Source: Bacteroidales bacterium (GTDB lineage: Bacteria; Bacteroidota; Bacteroidia; Bacteroidales; UBA7960). Taken from it: a DNA stretch of 35,992 nucleotides. Below are positions 16,394 to 25,085 of the stretch, piece by piece (the stretch's first letter is position 1; every line of letters begins with the position of its first letter). The notes under the pieces were generated by a model. The model was not told the DNA's origin, searched no databases, and worked only from the letters and a program-made list of their open reading frames with translations. Both the position numbers and the translations under genes were made by a program. The stretch lies in assembly GCA_007125585.1 (NCBI GenBank), contig SLCY01000080.1, forward strand, positions 1-35,992, written 5' to 3'.

Positions 16394-17243
16394 TCGATTC
16401 AGTGTTAATGGAAGGCCTGCCTTCAGGCAAACCGTAAACATGTTCTTTCATCTTCTGCGCCCACTGGTGGTAGGTAAATTCTTTGGTAAACTTTTTGTGC
16501 GACACGGGCTTGCCAAAAATAATCCTTATTGTCTTGCTTTGCTGCCTGAACATTTCGTCAGGCAGGTAAAGCATCTCCACATTGAATTTAATACCCAACC
16601 GTTTACGCCAAAGGGCTAAATTATAGAAAAAATTTGAATTTTTCCCCTCAATATACACCGGTATCACGTCACGTTGATGACGAACCGCCCTGGACACAAA
16701 GGTCTTTTTCCACTCCAGGTCACGTATGCCCGGACCCTGTCGCCTGGATACCAGGCCAGCCGGAAAGATCAATATCATCTGATCAGAATCAAAACATTCT
16801 TCCATGGCACGGACAAATTCCGCCTTGTTACGGCCATGCTTGTTTACAGGGACAAACAACTCTTTCAGGTTGCGCAATTCAAGCAAAATATCATTGGCCA
16901 CAAACTTTATGTCGGAACGTTTCTTGCCGATCACATGCATGAGTGCCATCCCGTCAAGTCCGCCCAATGGATGGTTCGAGGCCACAATGTAGCGCCCCCT
17001 TGCGGGAATGTTCTCCGGATTGACCACCTGGATATCCAGTCCGAAACGATCGATCAAAGCTTTCTCAATGAAACCCAGCCCTTGATAATCCTTTAAATCG
17101 ATCAGAGCCTCGTTGATCTCCTCCTGATGTACAATGCGTTTCAGATAACTGATCAAAACCCCGGGGATAAAACGATACGCCTTCCCCGCCTTCGAACGAA
17201 GGACCTTATCCACATCAATCTGTTGTAATTCCTGTTTTTCCAT
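16380..17243 (-). CDS. glsA: PlsC-type O-acyltransferase, GlsA-like
   Basis: The 287-residue product is a 1-acylglycerol-phosphate acyltransferase-type enzyme with the catalytic H-x5-D motif as NHPLGGLDG (H91, D97), a FVPVNKHGRNK block and an IFPAGLVSRR block corresponding to motif III. In Bacteroides GlsA adds the second fatty acid to N-acyl glycine made by GlsB. The gene is immediately upstream of, and overlaps, the GlsB-like gene, so both enzymes of the path would be made together. The product is probably bound to the inner membrane face, though no clear membrane helix is seen. Confidence 0.8.
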   Translation of the reverse strand: MEKQELQQIDVDKVLRSKAGKAYRFIPGVLISYLKRIVHQEEINEALIDLKDYQGLGFIEKALIDRFGLDIQVVNPENIPARGRYIVASNHPLGGLDGMALMHVIGKKRSDIKFVANDILLELRNLKELFVPVNKHGRNKAEFVRAMEECFDSDQMILIFPAGLVSRRQGPGIRDLEWKKTFVSRAVRHQRDVIPVYIEGKNSNFFYNLALWRKRLGIKFNVEMLYLPDEMFRQQSKTIRIIFGKPVSHKKFTKEFTYHQWAQKMKEHVYGLPEGRPSINTESNDKG

Positions 17244-17286
17244 ACCAGAGGGGTGCGTTTGCGCAAGACAGTGCCACCAAGCATAA

Positions 17287-17314
17287 CAAAGTTAATAAAA
17301 AACAAAAAAACAAT
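17287..17314 (-). promoter_or_regulatory. Promoter of the glsA-glsB pair
   Basis: On the minus strand the -7 box reads TAACTTTG (17287-17294), an exact TAnnTTTG match. ATTG at 17311-17314, one mismatch from TTTG, lies 16 bases upstream. The box lies about 43 bases before the glsA start. Confidence 0.5.
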
Positions 17315-17476
17315 GTGTCTGCACCCTTGCCGGAACCCCCGGCCACCCAAAACAATCAAAAACAGTCCCCCAAATACACAAAACAGCTGAGTCCAGCTTA
17401 AGTTCTGTTTTACAATGCATTAACAACGTCCGGCCCATCCCTGGCCGGCAGGATGAATAAAAAAGTTATCAACAAT

Positions 17477-17500
17477 GTGGTAAAAAGTGGTAAAAAGTGG
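17477..17500 (+). promoter_or_regulatory. MraZ operator, three GTGG repeats
   Basis: GTGG occurs at 17477, 17487 and 17497, each separated by six bases (TAAAAA), giving direct repeats with an exact 10-base period. MraZ of several bacteria binds spaced GTGG-like or TGGG repeats ahead of its own gene and represses the cluster. The site lies 49 bases before mraZ and overlaps the expected -33 zone of the AT-rich promoter at 17513, which fits autorepression. Confidence 0.8.
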
Positions 17501-17512
17501 TAATTTTATTTA

Positions 17513-17520
17513 TATATTTA
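17513..17520 (+). promoter_or_regulatory. Candidate -7 box for the dcw cluster
   Basis: TATATTTA matches TAnnTTTG at seven of eight positions, 28 bases before the mraZ ATG and directly downstream of the MraZ repeats. No TTTG -33 element is visible, because the operator occupies that position. Confidence 0.4.
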
Positions 17521-17548
17521 CACATTCAAAACAAAACCGTGGAGAAAA

Positions 17549-18022
17549 ATGACACACTTGCTGGGTGAATTTGAATGCAAGATTGACGCAAAAGGCCGCT
17601 TCATGCTACCCTCCGGATTGAAAAAGCAACTGGGGGCCCGTGACCAGGAACGTTTTGTCATCAACCGTGGTTTTGAGGACAACCTTACGCTTTATCCTGA
17701 AAGCGAATGGCTACAAATATCCCGTGAAGTTAATTCTTTGAACCTGTACAACAAAAAAAACCGTGAGTTTGTGCGCTATTTCTTTCGTGGAGCCACAGAA
17801 CTCAGGCTTGACGCAGCCGGGAGGCTGCTTATGCCAAAGTCGCTCATTGAATATGGTGGCATTGGCAAGGAGATCGTTCTTTTTGCTTACGGACAGCGCA
17901 TCGAGATCTGGGCCAAGGAGGCCTATGAAGAGATGATGGCCAATGAACCCGACGACTTCTCTTCCCTGGCAGAGGATGTCATGGGCAAGATCAACCAGCA
18001 ACCCGGAGGTGATGATGCATGA
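17549..18022 (+). CDS. mraZ: Transcriptional regulator MraZ
   Basis: MraZ is an AbrB-fold DNA-binding protein that forms rings and controls the division and cell-wall cluster. The 157-residue product shows both SpoVT-AbrB-like halves: GEFECKIDAKGRFMLPSGLKK at about 5-26, and FFRGATELRLDAAGRLLMPKSL in the second half, each with the D-x-x-G-R-x-x-(L/M)-P pattern. Length is usual. It is the first gene of the cluster and lies just downstream of a GTGG repeat operator. Its 3' end overlaps rsmH. Confidence 0.96.
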   Translation: MTHLLGEFECKIDAKGRFMLPSGLKKQLGARDQERFVINRGFEDNLTLYPESEWLQISREVNSLNLYNKKNREFVRYFFRGATELRLDAAGRLLMPKSLIEYGGIGKEIVLFAYGQRIEIWAKEAYEEMMANEPDDFSSLAEDVMGKINQQPGGDDA

Positions 18023-18935
18023 CTACCATCGTCCGGTAATGCTGAATGAGGCCATTGACGGACTGAAAGTGGTGCCGGGCGGCACCTATGTGGATGCGAC
18101 TTTCGGGGGGGGCGGCCACACCAGGGCCATGCTCGGGCGTCTTGGCAACGGACGGCTGATCGCCTTCGACCAGGACGACGATGCCATCCGCAATGTGCCC
18201 CGGGATGACAGGCTCCTTTTCCTGAACCACAACTTCAGGTATATGAAAAACTTCCTGAAGCAGCACGGCCACATTCCCGTAAACGGCATCCTGGCCGACC
18301 TGGGCGTGTCGTCACACCAGCTTGACCAGCCACTGCGCGGATTTTCGTCCCGTCACCAGGGCCCACTGGACATGCGCATGAACAAAATGGCACAAACAAG
18401 CGCCAGAGACGTGTTGAACAAGTATGATGCGGAAAAGCTGGCCGACATCTTTTACTTGTATGGCGAACTAAGGCATGCCCGCAAGATCGCTGCCACCATT
18501 GAACAGCAGCGTGAACAGAAGCCACTGGAGACAACAGCTGACCTTGCGGCCCTGCTAAGACCAATGGCGCCAAAAGGGAGGGAAAACAAATTCCTGGCAC
18601 AAGCATTCCAGGCATTGCGCATAGAGGTCAACAACGAGCTGGTGGCCCTTAAAGAGTTTTTGAGCCAAAGCCTCGATGTGCTTGTCAATGGAGGCAGACT
18701 GGTGGTGATATCCTACCATTCACTCGAAGACAGACTGGTAAAGAATTTTATCAGGACAGGCAATTTTGAAGGCAAACAGGAAAAAGACTTTTTTGGAAAG
18801 CTCATGAGCCCTGTAAAGCCGGTATCCAGGATGCAGAAAGCCTCCGAAAGGGAAGTCAGGGAAAACCCCAGGGCCAGGAGCGCCAGATTAAGGATCGCGG
18901 AAAAAATAATGACCGATGACAACCAACCAATATAA
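18012..18935 (+). CDS. rsmH: 16S rRNA (cytosine(1402)-N4)-methyltransferase
   Basis: RsmH (MraW) methylates C1402 of 16S rRNA. The 307-residue form begins at ATGATG (18012-18017) with HDYHRPVMLNEAI, the usual family start; a further in-frame extension to 17943 lies within mraZ and is rejected. The cofactor site is DATFGGGGHTRAML, and GILADLGVSSHQLDQ, LDMRMN and VISYHSLEDRLVKNF are family blocks. A GGAGGT lies only 1-4 bases before the start codons, so it may not be a functional ribosome site. The gene overlaps mraZ by 11 bases and ftsL by 20. Confidence 0.96.
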   Translation: MMHDYHRPVMLNEAIDGLKVVPGGTYVDATFGGGGHTRAMLGRLGNGRLIAFDQDDDAIRNVPRDDRLLFLNHNFRYMKNFLKQHGHIPVNGILADLGVSSHQLDQPLRGFSSRHQGPLDMRMNKMAQTSARDVLNKYDAEKLADIFYLYGELRHARKIAATIEQQREQKPLETTADLAALLRPMAPKGRENKFLAQAFQALRIEVNNELVALKEFLSQSLDVLVNGGRLVVISYHSLEDRLVKNFIRTGNFEGKQEKDFFGKLMSPVKPVSRMQKASEREVRENPRARSARLRIAEKIMTDDNQPI

Positions 18936-19329
18936 AAAACAAAATAACCCCAAGGCCGGACATGCAAAGGGCGGGTTGACACGCTTTTTCTCCGATTTGC
19001 TGGACGGAAGCCTGCTGACAAGAAACACCACATCAGCTGTCATGCCCTTTATTTTATATCTCACCGGCATTGCCATGTTTTTGATCTTCAACACCTACTA
19101 TGCAGAGAAAAAGGCCAGGGAGGCCGACCAGCTCAGGCGGGAGATGACGGCGCTGCGAATCCGTTACATTCAAACAAAATCAGAACATATGTACCTGACA
19201 AAACAATCGGGGCTGGCCCGCCGCCTCAAGGACCGGGGCTTTATTGAGCCGACGGAACCCCCGGTAATGGTAAAAGAACAAAAGGAAAACAAAGGCTTTG
19301 CCAGAAGCCTGTTTGGACAGAACAGATAA
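18916..19329 (+). CDS. ftsL: FtsL-like cell division protein
   Basis: The 137-residue product has a basic cytoplasmic N-terminus, one membrane helix (about 42-60, VMPFILYLTGIAMFLIFNTYY) and a periplasmic helix with coiled-coil character (EKKAREADQLRREMTALRIRY), the FtsL plan. FtsL with FtsQ and FtsB activates the FtsWI synthase. Sequence conservation in this family is low and the call relies on size, topology and its place between rsmH and ftsI. The ATG at 18916 overlaps rsmH by 20 bases. Confidence 0.88.
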   Translation: MTTNQYKKQNNPKAGHAKGGLTRFFSDLLDGSLLTRNTTSAVMPFILYLTGIAMFLIFNTYYAEKKAREADQLRREMTALRIRYIQTKSEHMYLTKQSGLARRLKDRGFIEPTEPPVMVKEQKENKGFARSLFGQNR

Positions 19330-19339
19330 ACACCAATCA

Positions 19340-21442
19340 GTGGAACAGAAAAGCAACATATTATGGAGGATGCGCCTGATCTACTTTTTGATGGCCCTTT
19401 TGGGGTTGCTTATCGTAGGAAAAGTCACCTACATTCAAATTGTTGAAGGCGAATACTGGAAGGAACAGTCACGCACAGCCACAATACGCTACCAGCGCAT
19501 TGACGCGGCCAGGGGTGACATTTGCGCCGACGACGGCAGCCTTCTTGCCACCAGCATCCCCATATATGAGATACGGATGGACCTGAGTCCGAAGGTAACC
19601 CCCGATGATCTGTTCTACAGGGAGATAGACTCCCTTGCCTTGCAACTCGCTCGGCTTTTCGGCGACCGCAGTGCGGCCCGTTATCGCTCCAACCTGGTCA
19701 GGGCCCGCCAAAATGAGGAACGCTATTATCTTGTCAAAAGACACGTCAGCTGGGACCAGCTTGCCAGGCTTCGAACATTTCCCCTGTTGCGCCTGGGAAG
19801 ATTTGGCGGGGGCCTCATTGTCATCGAACAGACCCGCCGCGAGATGCCCTACAAAACACTTGCAGCCCGCACCATCGGGTACGAACGCGAAGGGATATAT
19901 GTGGGACTTGAAGGGGCCTACCGCGAATACCTCGAAGGGATTCAGGGCAAACGCCTCATGCAGCGGATCAGCGGCGGCGACTGGAAACCCATCAACGACC
20001 AGAACGAGATTCACCCCAAAAACGGAATGGACCTTATCACCACCATCAACGTCAGGCTGCAGGATATCACAGAAAAAGCCTTGCTCAGCCAGTTACAGCG
20101 TTTCAGAGCCGACTACGGTACAGCAGTGGTTATGGAAGTGGCCACAGGAAAGGTGAAGGCCATTGCCAACCTGTCGCTGAACGACAAGACCAACACTTAC
20201 GAGGAAACATACAACTTTGCCATCGGCCAGAGCACAGAGCCCGGCTCTACCTTTAAACTGCCAGTGCTGATGGCTGCACTCGAAGACCGGCTGGTCAGCC
20301 TGGACGAATATACCGACACCGGCGACGGGAAGATCTCCTACTATGGCCGCACCATGAAAGATGCCAACGATGAAGGGCACGGGATCATTACTGTAAAGGA
20401 AGCCCTTGAACTGTCTTCCAACGTTGGCGTGTCGCAGGTCATTTACGAAGCCTACAAAAGCAACCCGCAACGCTTTGTCGACCGCCTCAAAAGCATGCAC
20501 CTGCACAAACCCCTCGATATAGAGATCGCAGGAGAAGGGCAGCCTTTGATAAGGGATGTGGGCGACCCCGGTTGGTCGCAGCTGTCATTGCCATGGATGT
20601 CCATCGGCTATGAAGTGTCACTCACCCCGATGCAAACACTCACTTTCTATAATGCCGTGGCCAACAACGGCAGGATGATGAAGCCCATGTTCGTCAGTGA
20701 AGTCAGGCAGTCCGGACGCACCATGCAACGGTTTTCACCACAGGTGCTGAACCGTTCCATCGCCAGTACCGCCACCATCGAACAAGCCCGCCAAATGCTG
20801 TCAGGAGTGGTGGAGAACGGGACGGCAAGAAACATCCGCACCGACGCCTACCCCATTGCAGGCAAGACAGGCACCGCCCTGGTGGCACAAAAATCAGGGG
20901 GGTACAGGACAGCGTCAGGGACAAATTACCAGGCATCTTTTGTAGGTTACTTCCCGGCCGACAACCCAGTATATAGCTGCATTGTGCTAATATACAACCC
21001 AAAAGGATGGATCGTCACCGGGAGCCAGGTGGCAGCCCCGGTGTTCAGAAATATTGCAGACAAGATTTTCGCTGCACAGCTGTTCGTGCCCGCGACATAT
21101 ACCCATGAGCCGGCAATGGCCTCCCTGCCGGGATTCAGGAATGCCCGCCTCGACGATGTGCGCACCATCTACGCAGAATTCAACGCGCCCGTCAGAACAG
21201 AAGCCGGCACCCCCTGGGGACGGGCCTCGGTGGTCGCCGACAGTATCGAATTCAGCGAAAGGACCTTTGTGGAAAACCTGGTGCCCGAAGTGGTGGGCAT
21301 GGGACTCAAAGATGCCATGTACGTGCTGGAAAATGCCGGACTGAGGGTCCGTTTCACCGGCAGGGGGACCGTCAGAAGACAAAGCATGAGGCCCGGCACA
21401 AGGATACAACCCGGAAATGTCATCTATATCGAACTGTCATAA
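19340..21442 (+). CDS. ftsI: Division penicillin-binding protein FtsI with C-terminal PASTA domain
   Basis: FtsI is the septal peptidoglycan transpeptidase. With a GTG start at 19340 the product is 700 residues and begins MEQKSNILWRMRLIYF, as expected for Bacteroidota relatives. A TTG at 19298 would overlap ftsL by 32 bases and add an unlike segment; an ATG at 19370 would remove part of the cytoplasmic tail. After one membrane helix comes the dimerisation domain (ARGDI), then the transpeptidase motifs S303-T-F-K306, S359-S-N361 and K509-T-G511. A PASTA domain covers about 647-699. PASTA domains bind wall material in some bacteria. It follows ftsL by 11 bases. Confidence 0.95.
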   Translation: MEQKSNILWRMRLIYFLMALLGLLIVGKVTYIQIVEGEYWKEQSRTATIRYQRIDAARGDICADDGSLLATSIPIYEIRMDLSPKVTPDDLFYREIDSLALQLARLFGDRSAARYRSNLVRARQNEERYYLVKRHVSWDQLARLRTFPLLRLGRFGGGLIVIEQTRREMPYKTLAARTIGYEREGIYVGLEGAYREYLEGIQGKRLMQRISGGDWKPINDQNEIHPKNGMDLITTINVRLQDITEKALLSQLQRFRADYGTAVVMEVATGKVKAIANLSLNDKTNTYEETYNFAIGQSTEPGSTFKLPVLMAALEDRLVSLDEYTDTGDGKISYYGRTMKDANDEGHGIITVKEALELSSNVGVSQVIYEAYKSNPQRFVDRLKSMHLHKPLDIEIAGEGQPLIRDVGDPGWSQLSLPWMSIGYEVSLTPMQTLTFYNAVANNGRMMKPMFVSEVRQSGRTMQRFSPQVLNRSIASTATIEQARQMLSGVVENGTARNIRTDAYPIAGKTGTALVAQKSGGYRTASGTNYQASFVGYFPADNPVYSCIVLIYNPKGWIVTGSQVAAPVFRNIADKIFAAQLFVPATYTHEPAMASLPGFRNARLDDVRTIYAEFNAPVRTEAGTPWGRASVVADSIEFSERTFVENLVPEVVGMGLKDAMYVLENAGLRVRFTGRGTVRRQSMRPGTRIQPGNVIYIELS

Positions 21443-21535
21443 AACAAAAAGGATAATGAACGGGTGTTCACCCAACAAAACGCCACGATCAGCACGACAA
21501 GCATCCCATGGCTTGTGTTACAACATTGCATGCAA

Positions 21536-23008
21536 ATGAACCGTGAAAATAAATCATTGGCCGACCTGATCTACAAAACAGGGATCACTGAGACCTCCGG
21601 GACAACCCACAGGGAGATCGCAACAGTGGTGTCGGACTCGCGGAAAGCAACAGAGGGATCACTGTTTGTCGCCATCAGGGGGCTCACAAACGATGGCCAC
21701 CTGCATATCGACCAGGCCATATCGCTGGGCGCAAAAGCCATCCTTTGTGAAACGTTGCCCGGATCACTGAACGATGAGGTCACCTATGTCAGGGTGCGCG
21801 ACACCAGGAAGGCACTCGGAACCGTCGCTGCCAACTTTTTTGACCACCCGTCACGCAGGCTCAAACTGATAGGTGTTACCGGCACCAACGGAAAAACAAC
21901 AGTGGTGCGGATGCTGCACGAAGTGTTCAGCAAGCTGGGTAACCGCTGCGGAATGATTTCCACCATCAGCAATGTCGTTGCCGGCAGGGAAGTGCCGACA
22001 GAATATACCACACCCGACCCCCTGACCATCAATCAGCTATTAGCAGACATGGCCGCAGCCAAATGCACGCATGCCTTCATTGAGGTCAGCTCCCACGCCC
22101 TTGCACAGGCACGCGTTGAAGCACTGCATTTCGCTGGCGCAGTCTTTACCAACCTGACACACGACCATCTCGATTACCATAAAAACTTCAGAGAATATCT
22201 GAAAAGCAAACAACTGCTTTTCAATAAACTCGAAACGAAAAGCTTTGCCCTGACAAACCTGGACGACAAGAACGGAATGATCGTGACCCAAAACACCAAA
22301 GGGAAGATCTGGACATACAGCCTGAGAGCCATGGCCGACTTTAAGGGCAAGCTGCTCGAAAAAAGCCTCAACGGCCTGCACCTGCAAATCGACAAAAGAG
22401 ATGTGTGGTGCAAGCTTACCGGGACATTCAATGCCTACAACATCATGGCAGTGTATGGCGTGGGACGTATCCTGGACAAACCGGCCGACAGCCTGCTCAG
22501 CGCAATCAGTAACTGCGCCCCGCCAAAAGGGCGGTTCGATTTCTTCATCGGGGATAACAAAGTGATCGGTATTGTAGACTATGCCCATACCCCCGATGCA
22601 TTAAAAAATGTGCTGGAAACCATCAAGGAGGTCAGAACAGGCAATGAGAAACTCATCACGGTGATCGGGTGCGGGGGCAACAGAGACAGATCCAAAAGGG
22701 GCCCGATGGCAGCCGTGGCAGCCAGCCACAGCGACAAGGTCATCTTTACCAGCGACAACCCGCGCCACGAAGACCCTGAAACCATCATCGAAGAAATGAT
22801 GCAGGGCCTGCAACTTAACCCGGGCCTGAAACCCAAAGCCATCAAAATAACAAACAGGCAAGAAGCCATCAATGTCGCCTGCGTAATGGCCTCCGAAGGA
22901 GATATCATATTGGTGGCAGGCAAGGGACATGAAAAATACCAGGAGATCAAAGGGGTGAAATATCCGTTCGACGACAAGGCGATCCTGCAGAAACTGTTAA
23001 ACAGGTAA
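21536..23008 (+). CDS. murE: UDP-MurNAc-tripeptide synthetase, meso-DAP type
   Basis: MurE adds the third stem-peptide residue. The 490-residue form starts at the ATG 21536 (MNRENKSLADLIYKTG); upstream in-frame codons to 21464 give an atypical N-terminus. The ATP loop is GTNGKTT (116-122). HDHLDYH and the KSKQLLF segment with the likely carbamylated lysine follow. The specificity motif is DNPR (407-410), which selects meso-diaminopimelate over lysine. The domain 3 segment VAGKGHEKYQ is intact. All three Mur ligase domains are present here, in contrast to murD. It follows ftsI after about 93 bases. Confidence 0.96.
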   Translation: MNRENKSLADLIYKTGITETSGTTHREIATVVSDSRKATEGSLFVAIRGLTNDGHLHIDQAISLGAKAILCETLPGSLNDEVTYVRVRDTRKALGTVAANFFDHPSRRLKLIGVTGTNGKTTVVRMLHEVFSKLGNRCGMISTISNVVAGREVPTEYTTPDPLTINQLLADMAAAKCTHAFIEVSSHALAQARVEALHFAGAVFTNLTHDHLDYHKNFREYLKSKQLLFNKLETKSFALTNLDDKNGMIVTQNTKGKIWTYSLRAMADFKGKLLEKSLNGLHLQIDKRDVWCKLTGTFNAYNIMAVYGVGRILDKPADSLLSAISNCAPPKGRFDFFIGDNKVIGIVDYAHTPDALKNVLETIKEVRTGNEKLITVIGCGGNRDRSKRGPMAAVAASHSDKVIFTSDNPRHEDPETIIEEMMQGLQLNPGLKPKAIKITNRQEAINVACVMASEGDIILVAGKGHEKYQEIKGVKYPFDDKAILQKLLNR

Positions 23009-23098
23009 GTGCCCGGTGAACAAACCCCACGGGCTGATCGCGACGAACAAATGATGAAACAACAAAAACTGCTGAGTACAACGGAAGAACCATAAGAT

Positions 23099-24355
23099 AT
23101 GCTGTACAACCTGTTCGAGTTTCTGGATCAGAATTATGATATCCCCGGCACGGGAGTGTTTCAATACATCTCCTTCCGGGCAGGCATGGCGGTCATTTTT
23201 TCCCTGTTCATCACCATGATATCAGGCAAGCGGATCATCAACTTTCTGCAAAGCAAACAGGTGGGAGAGCCTGTCAGGGACCTCGGCCTGGAAGGGCAGA
23301 TCAGCAAACACGGCACACCCACCATGGGAGGGCTTATCATGATCGCAGCCATCGTCGTCCCAACACTCCTTTTTGCCAGGCTCGACAACATATACATTAT
23401 ACTCATGCTGGTGTCGACAATATGGCTGGGAAGCATTGGCTTCATAGATGACTATATCAAGGTGTTCCGCAAGGACAAACATGGCCTGCACGGGAAGTTC
23501 AAGATCATGGGCCAGATCACCCTGGGTGTCGTCATCGGCGCCACCCTGTATTTCCACGAAGGGGTCGTGATCAGGGAAAAGATCGATACACCACTTGAGT
23601 ATGTCACCGCCGAAGAGATCCTTGAGGTGGATGGCATTGTCCAGGCAGATTCCCCCTTCCCGATGGCGTCAGAAAAATCAACAAAAACCACCATCCCGTT
23701 CTTCAAGGACAATGAGTTCGACTATTCGGTCTTGCTGGCGTTCCTGGGCCCGGGATATGAAAGGTGGGCGTTCCTGATCTTCATCCCGATCGTCATCCTG
23801 ATCATTGCAGCGGTATCAAACGGGGCCAACATCACAGACGGCCTCGACGGACTTGCAACGGGGACATCGGCCATCATTGGCGTAACCCTGGGCGTGCTGG
23901 CTTATGTGTCGGGCAACGTGCTCTTTGCCGACTACCTAAACATCATGTATATACCCCACACCGGCGAGCTGGTGATCTTTATCGCAGCGTTTGTCGGAGC
24001 ATGCATCGGGTTTCTCTGGTATAACTCCTACCCGGCACAGGTGTTTATGGGCGACACCGGAAGCCTCTCGCTGGGCGGCATCATCGCCGTGTTCGCCATC
24101 ATGATCAGGAAAGAGTTGCTCATACCCATACTGTGCGGGATATTCTTTATGGAAAGCCTGTCGGTGATCATACAGGTCACCTGGTTCAAAATAACAAAAA
24201 AACGTTTCGGCAAAGGACGGCGAATCTTCCTGATGGCACCCCTGCATCACCACTATCAGATGAAAGGGTATCACGAAGCAAAGATCGTACAACGGTTCTT
24301 TATCGTCGGCATCATCCTGGCCGTTTTTTCAGTGATCACCTTGAAGCTGAGATGA
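23099..24355 (+). CDS. mraY: Phospho-N-acetylmuramoyl-pentapeptide transferase
   Basis: MraY makes lipid I from UDP-MurNAc-pentapeptide and undecaprenyl phosphate at the inner membrane. The 418-residue protein has about ten membrane helices, the cytoplasmic [14 protein letters not shown] loop, [12 protein letters not shown] with the catalytic aspartates, and the late [11 protein letters not shown] segment. The length, with an insertion around 150-215, is typical of Bacteroidota MraY. It appears complete to the C-terminal SVITLKLR. Its stop overlaps an ATG at 24352 that begins a 17-codon frame with no recognisable product. Confidence 0.97.
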   Translation: MLYNLFEFLDQNYDIPGTGVFQYISFRAGMAVIFSLFITMISGKRIINFLQSKQVGEPVRDLGLEGQISKHGTPTMGGLIMIAAIVVPTLLFARLDNIYIILMLVSTIWLGSIGFIDDYIKVFRKDKHGLHGKFKIMGQITLGVVIGATLYFHEGVVIREKIDTPLEYVTAEEILEVDGIVQADSPFPMASEKSTKTTIPFFKDNEFDYSVLLAFLGPGYERWAFLIFIPIVILIIAAVSNGANITDGLDGLATGTSAIIGVTLGVLAYVSGNVLFADYLNIMYIPHTGELVIFIAAFVGACIGFLWYNSYPAQVFMGDTGSLSLGGIIAVFAIMIRKELLIPILCGIFFMESLSVIIQVTWFKITKKRFGKGRRIFLMAPLHHHYQMKGYHEAKIVQRFFIVGIILAVFSVITLKLR

Positions 24356-24449
24356 TGATACAAAGTAAAACACCAACAAATACGAACGGGTCACCCCGTG
24401 CTTAAAAAACGTTTATTGACGCAGACAAAACACCAAACACCATAATAGT

Positions 24450-24998
24450 ATGGATATGATGGAAAAGACCCTGGCAAAGAACCAGAACATCTACAGCGGC
24501 ATGGCTGAACCCATAGCCTCCCGGCTGATCCACGTGCGCAAAGAAAGCATCAAGGAGAGCCTGGGCAAGTTTCCCAACCTGGCCCACCGCCTGGAAGAAG
24601 TGGCCACCATCCGGGGCATTCAGTTCATTAACGACAGCAAGGCCACCAACGTGAACGCCACATGGTATGCCCTGGAGTCAATGCACAGGCCGGTGATATG
24701 GATCGCAGGCGGACAGGACAACGGCAACGATTATTCCATCCTTGCCAGCCTGGCCCGCAAGAAGGTCAAAGCACTGGTCTGCCTGGGCGCCAACAACAGC
24801 AACCTGCTGAATGGCTTCCGGAAACATGTCGCCTCCATCTATACAGTCAGTAATATCAACGAGGCAGTGAATATCGCCTATTTTGCCGGGACACCCGGCG
24901 ATGTGGTGCTGCTGTCACCTGCCTGCGCAAGCTTCGACTTGTTCAAAGATTATGTTGACCGGGGCAACCGGTTTAAAAAAGCAGTTTATGAGTTGTAA
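24450..24998 (+). CDS. murD: MurD C-terminal domain only (D-glutamate ligase, truncated or split)
   Basis: MurD adds D-glutamate to UDP-MurNAc-L-Ala and is normally about 440-450 residues in three domains. This 182-residue product is domain 3 alone. It shows IYSGMAEPIASR, the INDSKATN motif (60-67), AGGQDNGNDY (86-95) and SPACASFDLFKDYVDRGNRF (156-175), all typical and well kept. The first two domains, with substrate-binding Rossmann fold and ATP P-loop, are absent. The frame cannot extend upstream: an in-frame TGA lies at 24417-24419, and mraY ends at 24355, leaving only 94 bases. The first residues align with the natural domain 2-3 junction, so the break is at a domain border. As it stands it cannot catalyse the reaction. 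Options are a split enzyme, a decaying gene replaced elsewhere, or an assembly deletion. Confidence 0.9.
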   Translation: MDMMEKTLAKNQNIYSGMAEPIASRLIHVRKESIKESLGKFPNLAHRLEEVATIRGIQFINDSKATNVNATWYALESMHRPVIWIAGGQDNGNDYSILASLARKKVKALVCLGANNSNLLNGFRKHVASIYTVSNINEAVNIAYFAGTPGDVVLLSPACASFDLFKDYVDRGNRFKKAVYEL

Positions 24999-25004
24999 GA
25001 CAAC

Positions 25005-25079
25005 ATGCTGGTGCCCCCGTACCGGACAGCCAAAGTGTCGGCCACCGGGAAAAAAGCGATCAAAGCAGTGAAGAAATAA
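25005..25079 (+). other. Possible 24-codon ORF between murD and ftsW
   Basis: An ATG-started frame of 24 codons with a basic C-terminus (GKKAIKAVKK) fills the 87 bases between the murD fragment and ftsW. It has no relative I recognise, and a frame of this size can occur by chance. It is recorded because it sits in the unusual murD locus. Confidence 0.15.
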
Positions 25080-25085
25080 TCGACC

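Larger units (their letters stand above)
17244..17548. other. 305-base divergent intergenic region
   Basis: This region separates glsA (minus) from the dcw cluster (plus). It holds a promoter for glsA near 17287-17314, a GC-rich middle without recognised features around 17320-17460, a DnaA-box-like TTATCAACA at 17466-17474, the MraZ operator at 17477-17500 and an AT-rich promoter region before mraZ. No gene is supported. Confidence 0.7.

Noticed and set aside
17943-18011. N-terminal extension of rsmH
   Set aside because: The frame is open, but it lies in mraZ and family members begin at the HDYHRPVML segment.
19298-19339. TTG start for ftsI
   Set aside because: It overlaps ftsL by 32 bases and gives an N-terminus unlike relatives; the GTG at 19340 fits better.
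24356-24449. Frameshift hiding the MurD N-terminal half
   Set aside because: Only 94 bases separate mraY from the murD start, far too few for about 290 residues, and no frame here resembles MurD.
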